Source of the DNA: Microcystis panniformis FACHB-1757
Lineage (GTDB): Bacteria > Cyanobacteriota > Cyanobacteriia > Cyanobacteriales > Microcystaceae
Assembly (NCBI RefSeq): GCF_001264245.1
Contig: NZ_CP011339.1
Location: 5,394,001 to 5,458,000 of the forward strand
Reading direction: 5' to 3'
DNA: 64,000 nucleotides
Shown here: in pieces, positions 55,683 to 64,000 of the stretch
How positions within the stretch are numbered: the first letter of the stretch is position 1
Layout of the letters: each line of letters opens with the position of its first letter
Notes under the pieces: generated by a model
The model's database searches: none
Seen by the model: the letters and a program-made list of their open reading frames with translations, nothing else
What the model was told of the DNA's origin: nothing
Made by a program: the position numbers and the translations under genes

Positions 55683-56839
55683 TAGTAACCTCTTGGCTTT
55701 TGCTGATGTTAATGTAAGCTAAAAATTTACCTTCAGTCATCAAATTCAATTTTGTTTAGACTGAGTATGCTATCTAACAAGTCTTTGGCTCTTCGTTACT
55801 CTTTATGCTAAATCAACAGACAAGATGCCAAGATAACCAGAAATGTTGAATCTCGTAACAAAACTTTACATTTAAGAACATGACAACCCCAGAACGCCAT
55901 TTTTCAGATTGAATAGACAATTTTCCTAAACCAGTGTACATAGCTGATATGTTGACACATAAAACTCTGTAAATAGCGCAATTTATCTAATAAGCTTTTG
56001 CCAAATACTTCTTCAATATCTATTAGCTGTAAAATTAAATAAGCGATGATACAGCTATAAATTTGTATCCGAATTCCTCTCTCGTTTTTTGTGATTAAAC
56101 GGTCAAGCTTGAGGTGCATTTTTAAGAACTTCCAAAGAAGTTCTATTTGCCATCTTTGTCGATACATTTCGGCAATTTCTCCCCCCGTACCCCCCCTTCT
56201 CCTTCTAAGGGTAAGTCCGTCGCTATCCGAAATTCACTTTTACTTTCTAGATCACAAAACTCAACGATTCTTACCTCTACTTCTCTTTTTTCTGCTCCTA
56301 GCTTGCTCTGACCATTTTCCAGCATTTCTAGCTTCATATCATTTTTTACCCTTAAAACAAAGTGCTTGTCTTTTTTCTCTAATAATTTTCTGATTCTTTC
56401 ATTAGAAGAAAAGCCTCTGTCCATTACCCCAACTCCATTTACAGGAATTTCTTCTCTAGTTTTTTTCCCTTCTTTAGAGTCATGTCCTTGACCAAAATTG
56501 ATCACAATCCCCCCCACTTCTGTGGTGATACTATTTAGTCCACAAAATAATTTTACTTGATGCCATCCTTTTGTCCACAACAGTTTACTTGTCAGTGAGA
56601 TTATTGTCGAGTCAATTGGAAATAAAGCTTGAGCTGCTTCTTTTCCTTTTTTGTTTACTAAACTTTTATTTAATTTATTGATTATTTTCTCAAATGGTTC
56701 TGTCTCTCGGATTTTACTCGCCTTAGAAAACGTTGACGTATTGACATTAATTCCTTGCATTTTCAGGCGTGCGCTTAAGTCTCTCATGCTGACGATACTT
56801 TTATCCAGTGCAAAACCTATCCAACAGGACACAAAAGTA

Positions 56840-57680
56840 GGTGGTGATTCGGTAGTAGTGATGGCGGCTTAATCCTTTGCTTTGCTGTGCATTGTAGTCA
56901 TGGATAAAATACCAAACAGCCCCAACGTGATTCTCCATTTTTTTAGAGAAAGATAGACTCTCTCTCACCAGCCGAGAAATCCTTTGTCGAAAGGTATTAT
57001 TTAATCTTTCAATATGATTAGTTTGACCAGTTTCTTTCCCAACTGGTCGATGACGTTTACTGGGAATTACTGTCTTATATGACTCCCAAAAGTCTGTGTA
57101 AGCAACTGCACATTGTCGGTAAACGCCTGGTAAACTAGCCCAAAGTTTTTTGGCTGATTGACGACTCCTATCTCCGCGCATAGCAACCAATAATTTCTCT
57201 TGTATTTCTATCAATTGCCAGCCAAATATAGACTTTTATCGTCTTAGAAAAAACCAAAGACCACATTTCATCACATTCTATAACCAATTTACCTTTTGGT
57301 TTGTCCGAAACCTTTATTTGACGGGGAACAGCCGCCAGTTTATTGTTGACATAATTTTGTTACCATGACCAACTTACCCCTGTTACTCTAGCAATTCCTC
57401 GTCAGGAAATTCGTTCGAGCAGGAGTTTATCAATTAATTGTTTGGTTTCGTCAGAGACGGTTTTATTAGTGGGATTGATCACAAACGGTTGACCGCAATC
57501 TTTACACTGACGTTTCGGCTTGCCATTATGTGTAGAACCATTTTTGATGGTATGATAAGAACCACATTTAGGACAACAAGATGTTGAAGTTTGTGAATCT
57601 TTTGTCAGAAGACAATGTTCTAAATCTTCATCGTAATTTAACCAAAGTTTAATTATCCAAGAGAAGATATTGATAAAAAT
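56840..57680 (-). pseudogene. IS1 transposase, degenerate
   Basis: The zinc-finger N-part (CCPKCGSYHTIKNG ... CKDCGQPFVINP) is followed by two in-frame stops (TGA after LLERIS, TAA after VSWSW) and then a frameshift near 57175-57185, before the C-terminal block (AYTDFWESYKTVIPSKRH, RLNNTFRQRISRLVRESLSF) resumes. The IS1 copy cannot make a full transposase. Confidence 0.85.
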
Positions 57681-57798
57681 AGCAATCATAAAAAGCAAAT
57701 CCCCAACATTTATCAAGCAATTATTTTTATTAGTAAATATTCTACACGACTCAGTCCAGATAAGCAAGATGGCTTACCACTACTACCGAATCACTACC
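56840..57798 (-). mobile_element. IS1-family insertion sequence
   Basis: A 959-bp element with inverted ends GGTGGTGATTCGGTAGTAGTG and GGTAGTGATTCGGTAGTAGTG (minus strand), flanked by a perfect 8-bp target duplication CAAAAGTA (56832-56839 and 57799-57806). Removing it restores the IS4-like reading frame at that point. Confidence 0.92.
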
Positions 57799-58040
57799 CA
57801 AAAGTAAATGTACTTAATGCGGGATAGTCATTTTTGGGGAGTGGCTTGAGAAGCTCTTTCATTAGTTTTGGGAAAATTGTTAGCATGGCTTATTCACATT
57901 TATTGGTGTATATTTACTTTGTTTTCTTATCTATAATATCAAATTTTGTACGACTTTTTTCCCCGTTCAACACTTCTGGCTTTTTCCATACCTCACATTT
58001 TAGCATATATTTCGTAAACGATGCTCATATTTAACAGTAA

Positions 58041-58085
58041 AGCCGTCGTAGAACGACGGGGTTTCAGACCCAAATTTTCGATGAC
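58041..58085 (+). mobile_element. Solo IS605 right-end remnant
   Basis: CCGTCGT-AGA-ACGACGG and the following CAGACCCAAATTTTCGAT match the tnpA-side end at 19503-19545. No tnpA or tnpB remains next to it. It abuts the start of the small gene at 58081. Confidence 0.8.
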
Positions 58086-58411
58086 TCAATCCAACTCGGC
58101 AACGAACAAATTAAGTACCTAGGCAAAATTAATTACACATATCTAACCCCGCTCTTGCCTCTTGCCTCTTGCCTATTGCCTATCTTCACTAGGAAATTAT
58201 TTTGCACGACTACTTATCATCCCCCAATGGTTCGGACTTCTCTTCGCAGGGATTACTTTCAGCCTTGTTACATTGGATCAAATCCTACGGGGGCTTGTCC
58301 GACTTGAAAAAACAGAACGAGAAACTCGCCGAACTCGAATCGAAACTCGATACCGTACTGCAATCATCCGATTCTAACTTAACCCCAACAACTTCCACAG
58401 AAACTAACTAG
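58081..58411 (+). pseudogene. Small gene interrupted by an IS630-derived MITE
   Basis: Removing the MITE at 58114-58214 and one TA copy joins MTQSNSATNKL to SSPNGSDFSSQGLLSALLHW in frame, giving a 75-residue protein with a helical, charged middle (SDLKKQNEKLAELESKLDTV) and a Thr/Ser-rich tail. I do not recognise the family. Because the ATG abuts the IS605 end, the true N-terminus may lie further upstream and be lost. Confidence 0.6.
58114..58214 (-). mobile_element. IS630-derived MITE, copy 2
   Basis: A 101-bp element with ends AGTACCTAGGCAAAATTAAT and ATTTTGCACGACTACT, flanked by TA (58112-58113 and 58215-58216), inverted relative to the full IS630. The interior has a CTTGCCTCTTGCC repeat. 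Confidence 0.88.
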
Positions 58412-58644
58412 CAGATATTTTAGCCCTACTTGAAGAATACCGAGATACACTTTAGGGCAATTCTTGAGGGCGAGCGCCGATCTTGTCGGAGGTCAGTGCG
58501 ATCGCTATCTTCTGGTTAATTAAACTTTAAAACTGCGATCGCTGGTGGCATTGTTAAGTTTTCTTGAACGGGCGATTTTCGTGATCAAGAGTAGAACCAT
58601 CAATATTTATGGTTCGGTTGGCTCTTGGTATTATACGAATGTCT

Positions 58645-58720
58645 GTGGGGAAATGGCTGTTATACACTCCAGTCAAATTAAATTTGACAACTAGAGAGCG
58701 CTTTTCGGCGGGAACACAGA
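58645..58720 (+). repeat. About 75-bp repeat, murJ copy
   Basis: Matches the intergenic 35968-36045. It lies just before the conserved part of murJ and probably contains regulatory rather than coding sequence. The preceding 58412-58644 holds HIP1-rich remnants and no supported gene. Confidence 0.7.
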
Positions 58721-58767
58721 AACGGGTAGAATCGATCAATGCAGTTGTTTTCTTTCGAGGTGTCATC

Positions 58768-60366
58768 ATTACTAAGAAAGCTACCCGTTCCTTGGCCGGT
58801 ATTGCCGGAATTGTCGCCGTTGCCACCTTAATCAGTAAGGTTTTTGGTTTAGTCCGCGAACAGGTAATCGCCGCTGCCTACGGTGTCGGGCCAGTGGTGA
58901 ACGCCTACGCTTTTGCCTACGTTATCCCCGGTTTTCTGTTAATTCTCCTCGGTGGCATTAACGGCCCCTTTCACAGTGCTTTGGTCAGTGTTTTGGCCAA
59001 AAGAGATAAATCCGAGTCCGCGCCGATTGTCGAGACTATTACCACCCTAGTCAGTGCGATTTTATTAGCTGTCACCGTCTTTTTAATCGTTTTTGCCAAT
59101 ATTTTTATCGATGTTCTCGCCCCCGGTTTAGATGCCGCCACCCGCAGCATGGCCATTCAACAACTGCAAATTATGGCCCCCATGGCGGTTTTAGCTGGTT
59201 TAATCGGCATCGGTTTCGGTACTCTCAACGCGGCGGATCAATACTGGCTACCGAGTCTCAGTCCGCTTTTTTCCAGTGTGGCGGTGATTATCGGGGTGGG
59301 TTTGCTGGCTTGGTTCGTTGGCGATCGCATTGATGAGCCGCAATATGTGCAACTGGGGGGTTTTGTCCTCGCCGGCGGTACTCTCGTTGGGGCGCTCTGG
59401 CAATGGTTAGCACAAGTGGGCGCACAAGTCAAGGCAGGTTTAGGAAAATTAACATTTCGTTGGGATTGGCGGATACCGGGGGTGTCGGAGGTGTTGCGGG
59501 TGATGATTCCGGCGACCTTATCTTCGGGAATGTTGCATATTAACGTTTATACTGACCTCTTTTTCGCTTCTTTTATCGAAAATGCCGCCGCTTCCATGCG
59601 TTACGCCAGTTTTATCGTTCTCACGCCCTTGGGCATCATGTCCAACATGATTCTCGTGCCGTTTATGCCGATATTTTCTCGACTGACGGAACCGGAAAAT
59701 TGGGGAGAATTGAAGCAAAGAATCCGTCAGGGTTTATTATTGACCGCTTTAACCATGTTACCCTTCACCGCTATCTTTATCGCCCTCGCTTTCCCGGTAG
59801 TGCGAGTTATCTATCAACGGGGTGCCTTTAATCTGGCTGCCTCGGAACAGGTGGTTCCCGTATTAATGGCCTACGGTTTCGGGATGTTTTTCTATCTCGG
59901 TCGCGATGTTTTAGTACGAGTGTTCTATGCTTTGGGTGATGGCGACACTCCCTTTAAGGTGAGTATGGTGAATATTTTTCTCAATGGTGTGCTGGATTTC
60001 CTCTTGTATAGACCTTTTGGTACCCCGGGGATTGTTTTAGCAACCGTAGGGGTTAATATCCTTTCTATGGGCATTTTTACGGTGATTTTAAATCGTCGTT
60101 TAGGGGGTTTACCTCTGGGAGAATGGGGTTTATCCTTATTGGGATTAACGGTAATTACAATACTTTCTGGTGTTGCTAGTTGGGGAGCTAGTTGGGGTTG
60201 GGAAAAGGTTTTCGGTGCTGGTAATATTTTCCTACAATTATTACAGTTAGGTTTGGCTTCGACCGTAGCGGTGGGTTTATTCCTCCTCGGTGCGATGTTA
60301 TTGAAGTTACCAGAATTAGACCTATTAATCTCGCGAGTTCGTCAGAAGTTCTTGAAAAAATCTTAG
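58768..60366 (+). CDS. murJ: Lipid II flippase MurJ (MviN family)
   Basis: MurJ moves lipid II across the cytoplasmic membrane for peptidoglycan synthesis. The protein has about 14 transmembrane segments; family motifs include SLAGIAGIVAVATLISKVFGLVREQVIAAA, written here in two parts, SKVFGLVREQVIAAAYG and FYALGDGDTPFKVS. The conserved part begins TKKATRSLAG right after 58768, where the only possible start is ATT. An ATG at 58639 would add 43 residues encoded by a repeat that is noncoding elsewhere, so I prefer the short form (532 residues). Start confidence is low; gene confidence is high. Confidence 0.9.
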   Translation: MTKKATRSLAGIAGIVAVATLISKVFGLVREQVIAAAYGVGPVVNAYAFAYVIPGFLLILLGGINGPFHSALVSVLAKRDKSESAPIVETITTLVSAILLAVTVFLIVFANIFIDVLAPGLDAATRSMAIQQLQIMAPMAVLAGLIGIGFGTLNAADQYWLPSLSPLFSSVAVIIGVGLLAWFVGDRIDEPQYVQLGGFVLAGGTLVGALWQWLAQVGAQVKAGLGKLTFRWDWRIPGVSEVLRVMIPATLSSGMLHINVYTDLFFASFIENAAASMRYASFIVLTPLGIMSNMILVPFMPIFSRLTEPENWGELKQRIRQGLLLTALTMLPFTAIFIALAFPVVRVIYQRGAFNLAASEQVVPVLMAYGFGMFFYLGRDVLVRVFYALGDGDTPFKVSMVNIFLNGVLDFLLYRPFGTPGIVLATVGVNILSMGIFTVILNRRLGGLPLGEWGLSLLGLTVITILSGVASWGASWGWEKVFGAGNIFLQLLQLGLASTVAVGLFLLGAMLLKLPELDLLISRVRQKFLKKS

Positions 60367-60407
60367 GTTTAAGTTGCTGCCTCACCTCATCATTACATAC
60401 TATCAGG

Positions 60408-61058
60408 TTATTTATTTTTAGGAATTGGGGGCAGTTGCGGTGATTTTCGGCGAGAATTAGAACCGGATATTTTCGGGGGTAGGGGTGCAGAATTGCGATT
60501 AGATAAACTTTGAAGGCTCTTTTTCATATTAGCAGGTTCCGGCAGTTCTAGAGTTACCCCTTCCCTAGCGGTCATTGTTTCCTCTGGTAGGCATAAATCA
60601 AAAACAAAGGCAGAATTATTGGTTAAATCAGCAAATTCTAGTTTTACCATCTCCGGAGAGGATTCTTGTGCTAATAAAGGTTCAATTTCGGTTTTAATTA
60701 ACTGTTCTAATTGAGCCAGATAATTGATCTTAACAGGAGTAACAATTAAAGTTAACATTTCTTGCCAACCTTGCCCCCCCAATTCTGCCAGAATATCCCC
60801 ATAACAGCGAATCTTCCAGCTACCTATTCCTAAATCTCGATAGGAAAAAATTTCCAGCCAACCCCCAGCATCCGATCGATAATAATGGGTATATCGTTCG
60901 CTACTTTCGGGAGATTCGTAATCGATACGCACTTCAATATGAGCAAAAGGAGAATCCAGACGGGCCAAGAGACGATAGTTTCCCGAGACAATTTCTAGAG
61001 AATTATTAGAAATTGTGTGTCCGTGATTCTCCCCTTGTTTTTGCAGTATAAATTCCAT
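60408..61058 (-). CDS. Conserved cyanobacterial hypothetical protein
   Basis: A 216-residue protein I cannot assign. The first 115 residues look like a compact beta-rich domain (YRLLARLDSPFAHIEVRIDY, WKIRCYGDILAELG), followed by a helical linker and a basic Pro/Ser-rich tail (SNSRRKSPQLPPIPKNK) that is probably disordered. It lies 41 bp from hisS in the same direction and may be co-transcribed. Confidence 0.7.
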   Translation of the reverse strand: MEFILQKQGENHGHTISNNSLEIVSGNYRLLARLDSPFAHIEVRIDYESPESSERYTHYYRSDAGGWLEIFSYRDLGIGSWKIRCYGDILAELGGQGWQEMLTLIVTPVKINYLAQLEQLIKTEIEPLLAQESSPEMVKLEFADLTNNSAFVFDLCLPEETMTAREGVTLELPEPANMKKSLQSLSNRNSAPLPPKISGSNSRRKSPQLPPIPKNK

Positions 61059-61099
61059 AATCCTAGCCTAGGCCTAATGTTTGGCCATGACGCTAAAAC

Positions 61100-62380
61100 T
61101 TAGGATTTGTGCCGAGAGATTTGCGCTTTTAATTCCCTTGCTTGTGTCAATAAATCCGCTTGGGTTAGACTAATTTGTTCTTGGGTGGCCATCCATTTCA
61201 GTTGTACCGTGCCATTTTCAGCCTCAGCATCCCCCAAAATTATACAGCCCACCGCCTTAGCTCGATCGGCCCGTTTAAATTGTTTTCCGAAAGCGCTGCC
61301 GCTTAAGTCTAACTCAACGCTAAACCCCAATCCGCGTAATTGTTGCGCTAACACCACACTGCGGGCCTCAGCTTTTTCTCCTTTGGAGACGAGATAAAAA
61401 TCGGGAACCAAAAAAGATAAAGATTGCTTTTGTTGTAATAATATAATCAGACGTTCTAAACCGATTGCCCAACCCACTGCTGGCGTGTCTGGACCGCCTA
61501 ATTGAGCTATTAAACCATCATAACGACCACCACCGCAAACCGTGGCTTGAGCGCCTAAATCATCGGACTGAATTTCAAAGGCCGTATGGGTGTAATAGTC
61601 CAATCCTCGCACTAAACAGGGATTAAGATTATAGATAACTCCCAAATCGGTTAGTAAAGATTGCACCCGTTCAAAATGCTTTTGAGAATCACTACCGAGG
61701 TGTTCAAGAATACTGGGGGCATTCTTACAGATAATCTTGGTTTTCTCGTCCTTACTATCCAAAATTCGCAGGGGATTTTTTTCTAATCTCTGTTGAGAAT
61801 CCGCATCTAAATCAGCTTTGTAGGGAGTCAAATAATCTAGCAAGGCCTGACGATAATTTTGCCTATCTTGGGCATTTCCCAGGGAATTAAGGTCTAATTT
61901 TAGGTTTTCTACCCCCACAGCTTTTAATATCTCGCTGGCAAGGGTAATTACTTCCACATCCGCCCTAGGGTCATCACTTCCCAACAATTCGACCCCGATT
62001 TGATGAAACTGTCGCTGCCTACCCGCTTGCGGACGTTCATAACGAAACATCGGCCCCTTATACCAGAGTCTTTGTACTCCTCCAGCGGCCTGTAATTTGT
62101 GTTCAATATAGGCGCGAACGACCCCAGCCGTTCCCTCCGGTCGCAAAGTCAGGGAACGTTGACCGCGATCGAGGAAACTGTACATTTCTTTTCCCACCAC
62201 GTCCGTCGCTTCCCCGATACCCCGTTCAAAAAGTTGCGTCTGTTCAAAAATGGGAGTTCGTATCTCTTGATACAGCGCAGTCCCTAAAATTCTGCTGGCA
62301 GTTTCCTCTAACCACTGCCAGTAACCGACCTCCGCCGGTAAAATATCTTTTGTGCCTCGGATTGCCTGGATTTCGCCCAT
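61100..62380 (-). CDS. hisS: Histidyl-tRNA synthetase
   Basis: A class II aminoacyl-tRNA synthetase that charges tRNA-His. The 426-residue protein has motif 2 around MFRYERPQAGRQRQFHQIG, the histidine-binding motif GLDYYTHTAFEI, motif 3 AVGWAIGLERLI, the start IQAIRGTKDILPAE and the C-terminal anticodon-binding domain. The start is the ATG at 62380. It follows the P-type ATPase gene by 20 bp. Confidence 0.97.
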   Translation of the reverse strand: MGEIQAIRGTKDILPAEVGYWQWLEETASRILGTALYQEIRTPIFEQTQLFERGIGEATDVVGKEMYSFLDRGQRSLTLRPEGTAGVVRAYIEHKLQAAGGVQRLWYKGPMFRYERPQAGRQRQFHQIGVELLGSDDPRADVEVITLASEILKAVGVENLKLDLNSLGNAQDRQNYRQALLDYLTPYKADLDADSQQRLEKNPLRILDSKDEKTKIICKNAPSILEHLGSDSQKHFERVQSLLTDLGVIYNLNPCLVRGLDYYTHTAFEIQSDDLGAQATVCGGGRYDGLIAQLGGPDTPAVGWAIGLERLIILLQQKQSLSFLVPDFYLVSKGEKAEARSVVLAQQLRGLGFSVELDLSGSAFGKQFKRADRAKAVGCIILGDAEAENGTVQLKWMATQEQISLTQADLLTQARELKAQISRHKS

Positions 62381-62400
62381 AGTTCCCTGTATTTTTATCC

Positions 62401-64000
62401 TTAATTCAACAATCTTAAACCGCTGAGAGTCACTAATACCGTCGATCCTTCATGACCGATGACACCTAGAGGTAAAGTTATATCACCAACAAAATTCGCT
62501 ATTAGCAATATGCCGATAAACGCGAGGGCGAAAGTGATATTCTGTTTAACGATGCGATTGGCACGACGACCAAGGTTAATTGCGCTGGGAATTTTGGCTA
62601 AATTATCGGACATAAGGATAATATCGGCCGTTTCCAAGGCCACATCACTACCCGCTTTTCCCATGGCAATCCCCACATTAGCCATAGCTAAAGCGGGCGC
62701 GTCATTAATGCCATCTCCTACCATAGCGACAGTGTGATATTTTTCTTGCAGATTTTTGATCACGGTTAACTTATCTTCAGGCAGTAAATCAGCGTAAATC
62801 TCCTCAATACCGAGTTTTTTAGCGACTTTATCGGCACTTTGTTGATTATCACCCGTAATTAAAACGATATGTTCGATACCGATCTTTTTTAGCTGCTTCA
62901 CCAGACTAACTGCCGAGTCACGAAGGGTATCGGCTACAGCGATCGCACCGAGCATTTGATTCTCTTGTACTACCCAAACAAGGGTTTTACCTTCTTTTTG
63001 TAAACGTTCGTGGGTAGCTAAAATATTCTGGTCAAGATCAGCAATATGGTCACGAATATAGGCAAAATTGCCCACAGATACCGACTTATCGGCAATTTTT
63101 CCCGTGATACCCCGTCCCGATACCGCTTGTACCTGATTAGCACTGAAGAAATTTATACCACGTTCCTTGGCTGTGGCGGTAATAGCGGCCCCAATGGGAT
63201 GTTCGGAACAGGATTCTAGGGATGCAGCCACCGCTAACACCTCATTTTCGCTGACTGCATGGATGGGGATAATTTCCACCACTTGCAACTTACCAAGGGT
63301 GAGAGTGCCGGTTTTATCAAAAGCGATCGCTCGTATGCGGCCGATCATCTCCAATCTTGCGCCATTTTTGAATAAAATCCCCTGTTTTGCCCCGTTAGCG
63401 ATACCCGATAACAAAGCTGGCATAATTGAGGCCATTAAAGCACAGGGAGAGGCCACCACGAGAAAAATTAAGGCGCGATAGATAGTGGTTTCCCAGGTCC
63501 AACCCCAGAGAAAAGGTGGTAAAATCCCGAAAATTAAGCCCAAAATCACGATAATTTTCGCATAACCCCGCTCGAAACCTTCGATAAACTGTTGGGAGGG
63601 AGGGGATTCATTTTGTGCCTTTTCTACCAAACGAATCACCCTCTCAATTAAGCGACTTTCGGGGGGAGTTTCCACCTTTAAACGTAGCACTCCCGCACCG
63701 TTGAGAGTTCCCGCAAAGACTTCTTCCCCGATGGTTTTATCCACCGGAAGGGATTCCCCGGTAATTGGCGCTTGATTAATGGGACTGTTTCCCTCCATAA
63801 TAATGCCGTCAATGGGGATTAATTCACCCGGTTTGACCAAAACTGTATCACCGATGTGTAATTGCTTGATAGGAACCTCTTTTTCGCTGTCTCCCGTGAT
63901 TAATCTAGCAGTATCGGGAGTCATGGCCATGAGAGAACGAATATTGCGATCGGTTTTCGCCAGGGCAATCTGTTCTAATGCGCCACTAATGGCGAAAATT
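62401..64000 (-). CDS. Heavy-metal P1B-type ATPase, C-terminal part (runs off the window)
   Basis: A metal-transporting P-type ATPase: actuator ITGESLPVDK, transmembrane SPCALM (one-cysteine SPC, not CPC, so cobalt/zinc-type rather than copper-type subgroup), phosphorylation site DKTGTLT, the HP locus CSEHPIGAA and the hinge GDGINDAPALAMANVGIAMG. The frame stays open to position 64000 upstream of the internal ATG at 63930, so the N-terminal transmembrane part and any metal-binding domain lie outside. Metal specificity is not certain. Confidence 0.93.
   Translation of the reverse strand, partial: IFAISGALEQIALAKTDRNIRSLMAMTPDTARLITGDSEKEVPIKQLHIGDTVLVKPGELIPIDGIIMEGNSPINQAPITGESLPVDKTIGEEVFAGTLNGAGVLRLKVETPPESRLIERVIRLVEKAQNESPPSQQFIEGFERGYAKIIVILGLIFGILPPFLWGWTWETTIYRALIFLVVASPCALMASIMPALLSGIANGAKQGILFKNGARLEMIGRIRAIAFDKTGTLTLGKLQVVEIIPIHAVSENEVLAVAASLESCSEHPIGAAITATAKERGINFFSANQVQAVSGRGITGKIADKSVSVGNFAYIRDHIADLDQNILATHERLQKEGKTLVWVVQENQMLGAIAVADTLRDSAVSLVKQLKKIGIEHIVLITGDNQQSADKVAKKLGIEEIYADLLPEDKLTVIKNLQEKYHTVAMVGDGINDAPALAMANVGIAMGKAGSDVALETADIILMSDNLAKIPSAINLGRRANRIVKQNITFALAFIGILLIANFVGDITLPLGVIGHEGSTVLVTLSGLRLLN

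Larger units (their letters stand above)
55904..57886 (-). pseudogene. IS4-like transposase gene, split by IS1 and frameshifted
   Basis: The start is the ATG at 57886 (MLTIFPKLMKELLKPLPKND). The gene is cut at codons for STFTFVSC by an IS1 element, continues from 56839 (SCWIGFALDKSIVSMRDL, then DDE parts FPIDSTIISLTS and GVGVMDRGFSS), and shifts frame near 56165-56195 in a G-run before the last conserved block MYRQRWQIELLWKFLKMH (E-containing YREK-like box). It carries two lesions, so it is inactive. Confidence 0.88.

Overview
The window looks like a chromosome segment of a Microcystis-type unicellular cyanobacterium. Evidence from the sequence: F1-ATPase beta/epsilon as a separate pair, PSRP-3/Ycf65, ferredoxin-thioredoxin reductase variable chain, a canonical-ligand diflavin protein (Flv3 type), HoxE/HoxF, Tic20, many GCGATCGC (HIP1) sites, and a heavy load of IS elements, MITEs, short heptamer repeats and dispersed palindromes. 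The genus is an inference; the cyanobacterial assignment is firm.

Layout. 1-5.2 kb: housekeeping genes (atpD-atpC, ycf65, mutT, DUF3134, mraY, sufA-like). 5.2-15 kb: accessory block with a giant secreted-type DUF4347/LVIVD/Calx-beta protein, then four tandem copies (two intact, two broken) of an Rpn/DUF4351-like nuclease-transposase family carrying variable GKEI repeats, flanked by duplicated leader fragments of a DUF4347 gene. 15.4-19.5 kb: hoxE-hoxF followed 12 bp later by an IS605-type element (tnpB and tnpA divergent, MITE between them); hoxUYH are not in the window. 19.6-28.8 kb: ordinary genes (tic20, yvcK-like, LivF/NatE-type ABC ATPase, ferredoxin, glycosyltransferase, tyrS, ftrV, alpha/beta hydrolase) with MITEs between them. 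29-31.1 kb: a PARIS-like AAA15 ATPase + DUF4435/TOPRIM pair whose second gene is frameshifted and cut by a MITE. 31.5-35.7 kb: ppk1 and flv3.

36.2-44.5 kb: a conflict-system locus. A tightly coupled operon encodes a Trypco1-like (CU044_2847) protein, a Uma2 nuclease and a very large trypsin-NACHT-HEAT protein. An IS630 element sits in the last gene with an exact TA duplication; removing it restores an in-frame 1607-residue protein. A truncated second copy of the front of the operon lies just upstream, and about 185-bp direct repeats follow each unit, suggesting an ancestral tandem duplication with loss of one effector gene.

44.6-46.4 kb: ISL3 remnant and two toxin-antitoxin pairs. 46.7-54.0 kb: four co-directional genes, a coiled-coil protein, an unrecognised 1465-residue beta-rich protein with two sets of 39-residue repeats, an EEP-family phosphodiesterase and a patatin phospholipase; this is the best candidate for an undescribed system. 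54-58.7 kb: decayed small toxin/antitoxin-like genes, an IS1 element nested in an IS4-like transposase gene, a solo IS605 end, and a small gene split by an IS630-derived MITE. 58.7-64 kb: housekeeping genes again (murJ, a conserved hypothetical, hisS, and a P1B-type ATPase running off the end).
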